DNA of 64,000 nucleotides. Origin: Hespellia sp. (GTDB taxonomy: Bacteria > Bacillota > Clostridia > Lachnospirales > Lachnospiraceae). Each line of letters starts with the position of its first letter. Positions within the stretch are counted from its first letter, which is position 1. A program made the position numbers and the translations under genes. Shown piece by piece: positions 1 to 8,935 of the stretch. The DNA lies in the NCBI GenBank assembly GCA_028694105.1, contig JAQUUC010000002.1, positions 47,463 through 111,462 on the forward strand. Reading direction: 5' to 3'. A model generated the notes under the pieces. It was not told the origin of the DNA. It did no database searches and saw nothing but the letters and a program-made list of their open reading frames with translations.

Positions 1-689
1 ATCTGCTCTGCGGAAGCGCATCCGATACCAAAACGTGTTGCGCCAAGTTTGTACATTTTAACTAATGTATCTAAGTCTCTTACTCCGCCTGCAACTTTTA
101 ATTTTACTCTGTCACCGATTGTATCCATGATAACTTTTACATGGTGAAGTGTCGTTGGTTTTCCAACGGAGAATCCAGAACCTGTCTTTACATAATCTGC
201 GCCGGCTTCTATAGAAAGCTCGCATGCTTTTCTGATCTCATCATCTGTAAGAAGCATAACTTCCATGATTACTTTCAACGGAACTCCGGGTGTTGCTTCA
301 CGAACAGCTTTGATATCATTTAATACAAGATCATATCTGCCTGCTTTTAACCAGCCTACATTGATCTGCATATCGTTTGTTGCCGGCTCAAGTTCCATGA
401 ACTGATGTGCAAGGAATACTTTTGTCTCTGTTGTCTCCTGTCCTGTTGGGAATCCAAGAGATGTACCGAATTTTGTCACCTCAGCATCCTTTAAAAGCTC
501 TACCAGTTCTGGATAATAACATGGCCAGCAGAAGCAGGTTCCACATCCATATTTCTTACATACATCTACCATATGTTCTACATCATGAATGGTTGTATCA
601 AGCTTTAATACGCTTGGGTCCATCATGTATGCAATATCGTCCTTTGTTAATATCTCTTTTCTTGGTCTTTCTGTTAATAATCCTTTCAT
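1..689 (-). CDS. DeoC-like deoxyribose-phosphate aldolase family protein (partial, runs off the window start)
   Basis: Minus-strand translation from ATG at 689: MKGLLTERPRKEILTKDDIAYMMDPSVLKLDTTIHDVEHMVDVCKKYGCGTCFCWPCYY...VKTGSGFSVGKPTTLHHVKVIMDTIGDRVKLKVAGGVRDLDTLVKMYKLGATRFGIGCASAEQ; DeoC-type VKTGSGF and KVAGGVR motifs. Absent from the ORF track because it is open at the edge. Confidence 0.85.
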   Translation of the reverse strand, partial: MKGLLTERPRKEILTKDDIAYMMDPSVLKLDTTIHDVEHMVDVCKKYGCGTCFCWPCYYPELVELLKDAEVTKFGTSLGFPTGQETTETKVFLAHQFMELEPATNDMQINVGWLKAGRYDLVLNDIKAVREATPGVPLKVIMEVMLLTDDEIRKACELSIEAGADYVKTGSGFSVGKPTTLHHVKVIMDTIGDRVKLKVAGGVRDLDTLVKMYKLGATRFGIGCASAEQ

Positions 690-753
690 CTTTTTCACCT
701 TTCCTTTGATTAAATTTTATAGTTAATACGGAGATTGGTCCGTCCAGCTAACA

Positions 754-1998
754 TCATGTATGAAGTGCTGATACTTTGCCATGTTTCTTTCTGCATTCGA
801 TAAACCGCTGTGTATATGGTTTGTTGTAGGTAACGCATCCAACCGGCTGCTGGCGAATCATAAGCTCTTCACAGTTCATGCACATGGTGCAGTAGTGAAT
901 CTCATCTTCTCTTCCTTCTGCCAGTTTTGCAGGTGTAAATGGATCTGCAAATGACTGTCTTCCAAGTCCGACCATATCCATCATTCCCTCTTCGATACAT
1001 CTTGCACCTACCGGGAAGATTCCTGATTTTTCAGGATCAACGGACAACAGTTTATTCTTTTTGCCTCTGAACGGTGTGAAATGCGATCCCACAACAACCG
1101 TTTCAGGCTTTAATGCCTTTTTCATCATATCTGCGAAATAAATATGTAAATAAGAGAGCTCTGAGCCATCCTTCAGGCATTCCATATAATTCATTGCACT
1201 ATGTACATTTCCAAGAGATTCTACGAAATAGCTTGCGCCTCTCTCCTCAAGTCCTTTGATCAGGTCAATTGGCTCTGTCATATCCATCAGCGGAGAATCC
1301 GGACCGGCACTGCCAAATCCACCCGGGTAGCCTTCCCACATTGACATCTTAGAACCAATCAAAAAGTCTTTGCTTACACTCTTCTGAATCCGCTCCATCA
1401 GGTCATATGCCCATCTGGATCTGTTCTCCCATGATCCGCCGTATTTCCAGTCACGGTCATTATATGGACGGATAATCTGTGAACCAAGATATCCATGGCA
1501 GAGCTTCATGTCGATACCATCAGCGCCTACATTCTCTGCAATCTTTGAAGCAAGAGCAAACTGATCCATGATATGATCCACTTCTTCTTCGCTGAGAATA
1601 TCTCCCTCAAGTCCGTATGTCGGTTTTACACAGACTCTTCTTGAGAATTCAGGTTCGCTGATTTCTCCGGAGTGAGTTAACTGAAATACGATCAATGCTT
1701 CCGGATTGACTTCTTTTAATTTCTTGATGAAATTTGCCAGTGCTTTTTCATTTCTTGGCATAATTTCCAGCTGTGTCTTTCTTGCACGAGACTCATTCGT
1801 TACTGTAATAGCCTCCAGATCAACCAGACCAAAACCACCTTTATAGAGGTTTTCATATCTCTCTAATGTCAAATCGGTTGGATTTCCTTCCGCGTCCGAA
1901 TCCACGCACTCCATAGGCTGTGCAAAGAATCTGTTCTGACATGTTTTATTTCCAATTTTAATTGGACTTAATAACGTTTCTTTGTATCCCATTTTCAT
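754..1998 (-). CDS. NADH:flavin oxidoreductase / old yellow enzyme family, short form without the C-terminal dinucleotide-binding domains
   Basis: LLSPIKIGNKTCQNRFFAQPMECV start, GADGIDMKLCHGYLGSQIIRPYNDR core, CTMCMNCEELMIRQQPVGC Fe-S-like cysteine cluster near the C-terminus; 414 aa. Confidence 0.85.
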   Translation of the reverse strand: MKMGYKETLLSPIKIGNKTCQNRFFAQPMECVDSDAEGNPTDLTLERYENLYKGGFGLVDLEAITVTNESRARKTQLEIMPRNEKALANFIKKLKEVNPEALIVFQLTHSGEISEPEFSRRVCVKPTYGLEGDILSEEEVDHIMDQFALASKIAENVGADGIDMKLCHGYLGSQIIRPYNDRDWKYGGSWENRSRWAYDLMERIQKSVSKDFLIGSKMSMWEGYPGGFGSAGPDSPLMDMTEPIDLIKGLEERGASYFVESLGNVHSAMNYMECLKDGSELSYLHIYFADMMKKALKPETVVVGSHFTPFRGKKNKLLSVDPEKSGIFPVGARCIEEGMMDMVGLGRQSFADPFTPAKLAEGREDEIHYCTMCMNCEELMIRQQPVGCVTYNKPYTQRFIECRKKHGKVSALHT

Positions 1999-2006
1999 TC
2001 TCCTTT

Positions 2007-3506
2007 TTATTCCAGTTTTTCGCCACTGGCAAGCTTCATGATATTTTCTTCCGAGAATTCATCCACTGTTAATTCTCCTGTAAGACTGCCTTCGTGCATA
2101 ATCACCAGACGGTCTGCAACCCCCATAAGTTCTGGCATTTCAGACGAGATCAGAATGATGCTGACTCCGCTCTGAACTAATTTATCCATCAGCAGGTAGA
2201 TTTCATATTTTGCACCAACATCGATTCCTCGTGTCGGCTCATCCAAGAATAAAATCTTGCATTCACTCGCCAGCCATTTTGCAAGCACAACCTTCTGCTG
2301 ATTTCCTCCTGAAAGGAATTTACATAGCTTATTCATATCCGGTGCAACAACCTGTAACTCATCAAAATATCTCTGCACCATCGTTTTTTCCTTGCTGTTA
2401 TCAACAAATCCGCCCTTGGAAACTTTGTCAAGTGCCGCAGCGGCAATGTTATCTTTGATATCCTGATTCAGAAACAGTCCCTGAGTCTTTCTATCCTCTG
2501 TCGCAAATCCAAACCCACACTTTACAGCCTGATTCGGCTGAGTGATACGAACCTCTTGTCCGAACACCTTTATCGTTCCTGACTGATATCTGTCTGCGCC
2601 AAATATCGCCCTTAAGACCTCGGTACGTCCGGCACCTACCAGTCCTCCAAATCCAAGTATCTCGCCCTTTTTCAGCTTGAACGATACATTCTCGAATCGG
2701 TCTGCCGTCAGATTCTCTACCTCCAGCACGGTCTCATCACTTTTCATTCTGTGCCGTGGTGGATAGGTATCCTTTAAATCTCTTCCAATCATCTTACTGA
2801 TCAGCCAGTCTTTATCAATATCTGCGATATTCGCATCTGTGATATATTTTCCATCCCGGAGCACAGTCACTCTGTCACACAGTTCGAACAGTTCTTCCAG
2901 TCGATGGGAAATATAGATAACTGTAATTCCATCTTCTTTTAATTTTCTTACGATTTCAAATAATCGATCGATTTCACCTGTCGTCAGACTGTCGGTAGGT
3001 TCATCCATTACAATGATTTTTGAATTATATGACAATGATTTTGCGATATCTACCATCTGCTGCTGCGCTACACTTAAACGCTTGACAGGTATCTTATAGC
3101 TCGGCAGGGTTCCCCTGCTCGCATAGTCCAGATATTTTCCAGCAAATTCATTTTCTTCTTTGGTACTGATAATGGAACATTTATTTTTTTCCTGACCCAG
3201 CATAACATTTTTAATTGCATTTAGTTCAGGTACCAGACTCAGTTCCTGATATATAATCGATATACCCTTATCAATTGCATCTCTTGGGTTTTTAACTGTG
3301 ACAACCTCGCCATTAATTTTTACGGTTCCCGCATCAGGCTTATACACTCCGGAAAGAACCTTCATTAATGTCGATTTTCCAGCTCCGTTCTCACCAATCA
3401 ATGCATGGATTTCTCCTTTTTTTACATGCAGATCTACGTTATCCAATGCAGTTACTTTAGAAAAAGTCTTGGTAACGCCCAGCATTTCCAATGCATATTC
3501 ACTCAT
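2007..3506 (-). CDS. Sugar ABC transporter ATP-binding protein, tandem ATPase (RbsA/MglA-like)
   Basis: GENGAGKSTLMKVLSGVY, LSVAQQQMVDIAKSL, IVMDEPTDSLT; second domain GLVGAGRTE, LSGGNQQKVVLAKWL, LDEPTRGIDVGAK. Confidence 0.93.
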   Translation of the reverse strand: MSEYALEMLGVTKTFSKVTALDNVDLHVKKGEIHALIGENGAGKSTLMKVLSGVYKPDAGTVKINGEVVTVKNPRDAIDKGISIIYQELSLVPELNAIKNVMLGQEKNKCSIISTKEENEFAGKYLDYASRGTLPSYKIPVKRLSVAQQQMVDIAKSLSYNSKIIVMDEPTDSLTTGEIDRLFEIVRKLKEDGITVIYISHRLEELFELCDRVTVLRDGKYITDANIADIDKDWLISKMIGRDLKDTYPPRHRMKSDETVLEVENLTADRFENVSFKLKKGEILGFGGLVGAGRTEVLRAIFGADRYQSGTIKVFGQEVRITQPNQAVKCGFGFATEDRKTQGLFLNQDIKDNIAAAALDKVSKGGFVDNSKEKTMVQRYFDELQVVAPDMNKLCKFLSGGNQQKVVLAKWLASECKILFLDEPTRGIDVGAKYEIYLLMDKLVQSGVSIILISSEMPELMGVADRLVIMHEGSLTGELTVDEFSEENIMKLASGEKLE

Positions 3507-3533
3507 AAGCTTCTCCTTCTTGCGCTTAAACCG

Positions 3534-4523
3534 CTACTTTTCCTGTTTTTGGAATACAACTGCCGCAAGGATAATGACACCCTTAATCAGGCTCTGCAGG
3601 TTCGGATCCGCTCCAATCAGGTTCAGGATATTGTTTACCATTGCCATAATGATTACTCCGGCAAAGGTTCCTGCCAGTGTTCCAACTCCGCCGCTCATGG
3701 CTGTTCCGCCGATAACCGCTGCTGCAAGTGCATCCATGTCATATCCGGTACTTCCGTTTGGCTCACCGACACGAACACGGGCCATTAACATAACACCGCC
3801 TAAGGCTGCTGTGAATCCACAAAGTACGTATGCCATAATCTTATTCATCTTTACTTTGATACCGGTCAGTCTCGCCGCCTCTGCATTACTGCCGATTGCA
3901 TAGATGTGACGTCCATAAATTGTTTTATGTAAAATAATAACGAAAATCGCAAGCATCAGAGCATATAAGATCACTGCACATGGGATTCCAAAGACAAATC
4001 CGGACCCAAAGTTCTCCCAGAATGCACTTACTTTTCCTCCCGGAGCACCTTTGGTATATACCATTACGATTCCTTTTACGATCATATTCATCGCCATTGT
4101 AACAATAAACGCTTCCAGTCTTCTTGTTACAATTACAATTCCATTTACCAGACCAATCAAACAGCCAAGTAATAATACAAGAATGACAGGTCCGATCATA
4201 ATTCCTGTCTTTCCTGCTACTACGCCCTTCTCCATCATATCTGCCAACAGACAGGCCGTAAGTGCCATAATACTGGTTACAGAGAGGTCAATTCCTCCCA
4301 CAAGCAGAACAACTGTCATACCAATGCTGACTACACCTACGATTGATGCCTGTCTCAAAATATTCATAATGTTTGAATATGTTGGGAAGATATTCGGAGA
4401 AGCGATCGTCGAAATTACGAACACAAGTATCAGCGCAATATACGGTACACTCACCGGATTGCCCAATATTCTTTTCATAATATTTGTTTTTTCCTTTTCC
4501 TTTGTCACGACTTGCTCCTCCAA
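3534..4523 (-). CDS. Sugar ABC transporter permease (RbsC-like)
   Basis: Multi-TM, GGIDLSVTSIMAL, AIGSNAEAARLTGIKV and AAAVIGGTAMSGGVGTLAGTFAGV motifs. Confidence 0.93.
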   Translation of the reverse strand: MEEQVVTKEKEKTNIMKRILGNPVSVPYIALILVFVISTIASPNIFPTYSNIMNILRQASIVGVVSIGMTVVLLVGGIDLSVTSIMALTACLLADMMEKGVVAGKTGIMIGPVILVLLLGCLIGLVNGIVIVTRRLEAFIVTMAMNMIVKGIVMVYTKGAPGGKVSAFWENFGSGFVFGIPCAVILYALMLAIFVIILHKTIYGRHIYAIGSNAEAARLTGIKVKMNKIMAYVLCGFTAALGGVMLMARVRVGEPNGSTGYDMDALAAAVIGGTAMSGGVGTLAGTFAGVIIMAMVNNILNLIGADPNLQSLIKGVIILAAVVFQKQEK

Positions 4524-4539
4524 TCATCATCCTGAGATT

Positions 4540-5607
4540 TTATTTGTATAAAATAGTACGTTCTGTTGCTTCAGGACTTACCAGTACTTTTACTAATTTT
4601 GGATTCTTGCGAATCTCATAAAGTGCATCTTCCAGATCTTCCAGCGGAACAATCATGGAAATGAGTGGTGTCGGGTCAACACGGTCATATTTCATCAGGG
4701 TGAGTGCATCGCCCCAGTCATATCCGATTCCGGCACAGCTTCCGCTGATTTTCTTTTCACTTGTCACAAATTCTACTGGTGGCAGACTTGCGAAATCATC
4801 CTCTGCACAGATACCAAACGCCTCAACTTTTCCACCCTTACGAACCATCTGGAATGCCTGCTCATAAGTAGAAGAACGTCCAACTGCCTCAAGTACAAAA
4901 TCTGCGCCAACACCGTTTGTAAGTTTCATTACTTCTTCCACAGCGTCACATTTCGATGCATCAATCACATAATCTGCGACAACTTCTTTCGCCATTGCAA
5001 GGCGGTCTGCATTCATATCCACCATAATAACCGGTGCTGCTCCGCGAAGCTTTGCAAGCTGTGCGTGCATAATTCCAAGTCCTGCTCCGATTACTACAAC
5101 ACTTCTTCCGATGGTGCAGTCCATCTTGTGCGATGCATTCAGGCATGCGGTAAGTGGCTCAACAAATGCTGCTTTTTCATCGGATACTTCTTCTGGAACC
5201 TTATAGATATTTTTCCATGGAACCTTTACGTATTCTGCAAATCCACCGTCTGTGTGAATTCCGATCTGTTTGAAATTCGTGCAGAGAAGCGGCTCACCGA
5301 TACGACAGTGGTAGCAGGTTCCACAAGGAGTACAGATATCATATGTAACACGGTCACCTACTGCGATATCCTGTGCGTTCTTTCCAACTTCAGCAATCGT
5401 TCCATATACCTCATGTCCGGTTGTCAGTGGAATACATTCTACCTCGTCTGCATATTTTCCGTTAAATGATCCCCAGTCAGATCCACAGATACCACAATAT
5501 TTTACTTTCACTAATACTTCATCATCATTTATTTCAGGAATTGGAAGTGTTTTCAGTTCAAAATGCTTCACTTCCGTGAGAACCTGTGCTCTCATTTTTT
5601 CTGCCAT
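4540..5607 (-). CDS. Zinc-binding medium-chain dehydrogenase (alcohol/polyol dehydrogenase family)
   Basis: CGICGSDW, GHEVYGTIAEVG, CGTCYHCRIGEPLLC structural Zn site, VVVIGAGLGIMHAQLAKL Rossmann motif. Confidence 0.92.
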   Translation of the reverse strand: MAEKMRAQVLTEVKHFELKTLPIPEINDDEVLVKVKYCGICGSDWGSFNGKYADEVECIPLTTGHEVYGTIAEVGKNAQDIAVGDRVTYDICTPCGTCYHCRIGEPLLCTNFKQIGIHTDGGFAEYVKVPWKNIYKVPEEVSDEKAAFVEPLTACLNASHKMDCTIGRSVVVIGAGLGIMHAQLAKLRGAAPVIMVDMNADRLAMAKEVVADYVIDASKCDAVEEVMKLTNGVGADFVLEAVGRSSTYEQAFQMVRKGGKVEAFGICAEDDFASLPPVEFVTSEKKISGSCAGIGYDWGDALTLMKYDRVDPTPLISMIVPLEDLEDALYEIRKNPKLVKVLVSPEATERTILYK

Positions 5608-5665
5608 GTCCTATTCCTTCCTTTCTTATTATGACAGACCGCTTAAAACGGTCTGCCTGTCATTT

Positions 5666-6646
5666 TTATTTTGTAAATAACTTATCGTTTCTTCCCTCAT
5701 AAGGTGCATCGATCATCAGTGGTTTTAAGAAATCAATCGTCTTCTTCACACCGTCTGCTCTTGACATAATGACGTCTTCATGTTCGTAATTGAATACACC
5801 GTCATATCCGGTAATGAAAAGTTCACTGATCAGGCGCTTCCAGTCCACATCGCCCCAGCCCGGAATCCGGAAACGGAACGAGCGGTCGAGTCTTCCCCAG
5901 CCATCCTGCATATACATGTTCAGACCGCCTCTTGCGAGGTTATGTTTTACGATCTCACAGTCTTTTGCGTGAACAGTTACAATACGTCCCCGCAGGTCAT
6001 CTACGAACTGATTCACATCTACTCCGGAAAAAAGAATGTTCGCCGGATCAAGATTGATGCAGAAACTCTCATGGTGATCCACCACTTCCAATAATCGGAG
6101 TGTGGACTGTGTATCATACACAATGTTGTTCGGATGTGGTTCAAATGCAACCTTTACTCCGTACTCTTTGTATTTATCAAATACGTAGCCCCACTTCTCT
6201 GCAAACTGTTCTTCTTCACATTTCCATCCGTTTGGCTCCGGCCAGTCATTGATATGTCCGTAATTCTCCATTCCGGAAAATGCTACAACTGATTTTACTC
6301 CAAGTTCTGCTGCCAGCTGTCCTGCACGAATCATACTCTCCTGTCCAAAACGAATCTTCTCTTCTTTGGAACCAGGACAGATACTGTCCATCCCAGCGCT
6401 GTAAGGTCCCATAATCAAAGGCGAGTCTGCGTGGTTACTCAGTGCAGAAATAAATAATCCCTGATCTTCGATTTTCTTTTTGAATTCTTTTGCATTATTT
6501 CCTTTTAAAAGTTCTGGAACATCCACCTGTCCATTGTCCGTATATGCCGGAAGTTCAACAGCATCATAACCATTGTCTGCTGCGATCTTACAAACTTCAT
6601 CTACAGGAAGTTCCGAATAATTAACTACACAAAACCCAACTTTCAC
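5666..6646 (-). CDS. Sugar phosphate isomerase/epimerase (xylose isomerase-like TIM barrel, IolE-like)
   Basis: MKVGFCVVNYSELPVDEVCKIAADNGYDAVELPAY, VAFEPHPNNIVYDTQSTLRLLEVVDH, INLDPANILFSGVD, GDVDWKRLISELFITGYDGVFNYEHED. Confidence 0.88.
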   Translation of the reverse strand: MKVGFCVVNYSELPVDEVCKIAADNGYDAVELPAYTDNGQVDVPELLKGNNAKEFKKKIEDQGLFISALSNHADSPLIMGPYSAGMDSICPGSKEEKIRFGQESMIRAGQLAAELGVKSVVAFSGMENYGHINDWPEPNGWKCEEEQFAEKWGYVFDKYKEYGVKVAFEPHPNNIVYDTQSTLRLLEVVDHHESFCINLDPANILFSGVDVNQFVDDLRGRIVTVHAKDCEIVKHNLARGGLNMYMQDGWGRLDRSFRFRIPGWGDVDWKRLISELFITGYDGVFNYEHEDVIMSRADGVKKTIDFLKPLMIDAPYEGRNDKLFTK

Positions 6647-6740
6647 GTTCTATTCCTCCATATCTTTTCTCATATAATAGGAACACACTGATGTGTGCGC
6701 AGGTCATCAGCCTCTGGCTGACAACATGATGTAATAAATC

Positions 6741-7763
6741 TTAATATGTCCAGTCGAAATCGTCTCCGTCTTCCACAACATAATCGTCAACATTGTCCTT
6801 TGTTACTACGATAGGATCTTTTACAACGATCTTTTCTTCCGGATCTTTTCCTTCCAGAGTCTCAATTGCAAGGTGAAGTGCCTCTACAGAAGCTGCTGCC
6901 GGGAACTGAGTCAGTCCATAGCATTTGCCTTCCTTGATCAGCTTACATACGCCGTTGATACCATCTGCATTTACGACGATGATTCCTTCATCATCTCTGC
7001 CAGCTTCTTTGATTGCATCCCATGCTGCTAATGTAACGCCGCCATCCTGTGAGATCACTGCATCAATTTCGCCAGGACCATATTTGCTCAGGAAATCTTC
7101 CATGGATGTTTTTCCTTTTGATGCTTCAAAGTCTGTGTACTGTCTGTCGATAATCTTGATGTCCGGATATTCGTCAAATACTTTGTTCTGTCCGGCTTTC
7201 TGTCCGTTATCGGTTCCTGATCCTGCGATAGAATCAAGTGCGATGACATTGCCCTTTGGTGAGCCATTCTTCTCTGTCAGTGCATCTACGATCATCTGTG
7301 CACAGGCTGCTCCGTTGTTCTCATCTGTCCAGCCTACGAAGTGTGAATAATCTTCCGTTGTCGCTGTACGGTCAAATAAGATTACCGGAATTCCTGATGC
7401 GAAAGCTGCCTCGATACCCGGGTTAACTGCATCCTCTACACAAGGTGTAATCAAAATCGCATCCAGATCCTGCTGAAGCATTGATTCAATGTTACTGTTC
7501 TGTGTGTTTGCGTCATCGTGTGCGTCTGTCTCAACAATCTTGATGTTGAGTTTGTCCGCTTCTGCCATCAGCTCATCACGCATCTTTACGCGCCAGCTGT
7601 TTGATACAGATGCATTTGCAAATCCAATCGTGTACTTCGCATCATCTTTTGCAGATGCTGTAGATCCTGCTGTTTCGTCTGCTTTCTTTCCGCACCCTCC
7701 AAGTAAAAGGGTTCCTACCATTGTTACTGCAACTAATGCTGATATTACGTTTCTTTTTTTCAT
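6741..7763 (-). CDS. Sugar ABC transporter substrate-binding lipoprotein (RbsB-like)
   Basis: Lipobox LLLGGCGKK; periplasmic-binding-protein-like pattern (IGFANASVSNSWRVKMRDEL, DAILITPCVEDAVNPGIEAAFASGIPVILFDR). Confidence 0.92.
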   Translation of the reverse strand: MKKRNVISALVAVTMVGTLLLGGCGKKADETAGSTASAKDDAKYTIGFANASVSNSWRVKMRDELMAEADKLNIKIVETDAHDDANTQNSNIESMLQQDLDAILITPCVEDAVNPGIEAAFASGIPVILFDRTATTEDYSHFVGWTDENNGAACAQMIVDALTEKNGSPKGNVIALDSIAGSGTDNGQKAGQNKVFDEYPDIKIIDRQYTDFEASKGKTSMEDFLSKYGPGEIDAVISQDGGVTLAAWDAIKEAGRDDEGIIVVNADGINGVCKLIKEGKCYGLTQFPAAASVEALHLAIETLEGKDPEEKIVVKDPIVVTKDNVDDYVVEDGDDFDWTY

Positions 7764-7856
7764 AAAACTTCCTCCTCTTTCTTTTTAACAGTGACCTTTC
7801 TGAGTGCTCCTGTCTAACTATTAACAATATAACACATCCGCTTTTATTTGTCATCA

Positions 7857-8023
7857 ATTTTCTTTCATTTCTTTTTGTTTTTTTCTATTTCTTTTCGTTT
7901 TTTTGTTGTCAACCCCTATTTTTTTAGTTTTATTCTCCTTTTTTCAGACATTATGCGCCCAGAAATCTATTTGAGTGATTTTTCGTTTTTCGTTTTCTTT
8001 CGTTTCTTTTCATTTCTTATCAT
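7857..8023. promoter_or_regulatory. Divergent intergenic region with two clusters of TTTCRTTTY-like direct repeats; candidate DeoR-family operators
   Basis: Cluster A 7857-7905 (attttctttcatttctttttgtttttttctatttcttttcg); cluster B 7979-8023 (tttttcgtttttcgttttctttcgtttcttttcatttcttatc), directly before a DeoR-family gene. Confidence 0.55.
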
Positions 8024-8101
8024 TGTCATTTAATTATTTTTATGTTATCATTGTAAATAGCTAATTATAGAATACTTTTTCAATATGATAAGGATGGAAT
8101 T

Positions 8102-8896
8102 ATGTTTAAAGTTGAACGAATCAGACGTATAAAGGAAATCTTACGGGACTGTCACCAGATTGAGGTCTCCGTACTTAGTAATCTCTTAAACGTTTCCGAT
8201 GCGACAATCCGTAATGATTTGGAAGAATTGGAGCAGGATGGATTTCTCACCCGTTTTCACGGTGGTGCGACATTCAACTCGCCTGATGCGGCGCTTTCTG
8301 CCAATTCACAATCCTCTCTGTCTGCGGTAGAATACCATAAAGATAAAGAAGAGATTGGTATTATAGCTTCTCGCCTGATTCAGGAGCGTGAATGGATTTT
8401 CCTCGGCCCCGGTACGACTACCTATTATATTGCGAAGGCACTGCGCGAACGCGGTCAGATTAATGTGCTGACCAATAATTTTCTTGTCGCTAACGTACTG
8501 TACGATGTTCCTACCATCCGTCTCGTTTTTCTCGGCGGTCAGGTCGATCACCTCGGAAACTATACGGTTCCAGATGATCTGGACAAAGAACTTCAGAACA
8601 TTTACCTCGACAAGGCATTCTTTTCTGTGGATGGTGTCGATTTAAACGCTGGATACACCCTGTCAGACAAAACTGTTTTCGATATCATTCATGCCGTTAT
8701 GAGACGTTCCAGAGAACCAATCATGGCTGCTGACTGCAGCAAGTTCGAACAGACCGGGTTTATGACCATCGGCGATTTATCACTGACACCAACTATTATT
8801 ACAAATGCCGGGATCCCGGAAGAATACAAGCAGTACTATTTAGATCACGACATCCGTGTGTATTCGTCATTTGATTTGAAACCTGCAGCCTTTTAA
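8102..8896 (+). CDS. DeoR/GlpR family transcriptional regulator
   Basis: N-terminal HTH (VERIRRIKEILRDCHQIEVSVLSNLLNVSDATIRNDLEELEQDGFLTRFHGGA) and DeoRC sensor domain (IFLGPGTTTYYIAKAL, ADCSKFEQTGF). Confidence 0.95.
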   Translation: MFKVERIRRIKEILRDCHQIEVSVLSNLLNVSDATIRNDLEELEQDGFLTRFHGGATFNSPDAALSANSQSSLSAVEYHKDKEEIGIIASRLIQEREWIFLGPGTTTYYIAKALRERGQINVLTNNFLVANVLYDVPTIRLVFLGGQVDHLGNYTVPDDLDKELQNIYLDKAFFSVDGVDLNAGYTLSDKTVFDIIHAVMRRSREPIMAADCSKFEQTGFMTIGDLSLTPTIITNAGIPEEYKQYYLDHDIRVYSSFDLKPAAF

Positions 8897-8935
8897 TGCT
8901 TTTCATATACATTTACTCATTTTGGAGTTTTAATT

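Noticed and set aside
3298-4551. Plus-strand ORFs of 127-201 aa opposite the ABC permease/ATPase genes (and similar antisense ORFs across the window)
   Set aside because: They lie antisense to well-supported genes, have low-complexity composition, lack family motifs and usually lack an RBS; treated as shadow ORFs.
7848-8033. Phe-rich 61-aa ORF (MSSIFFHFFLFFSISFRFFVV...)
   Set aside because: Translation of the T-rich operator-like repeat region; better explained as regulatory DNA.
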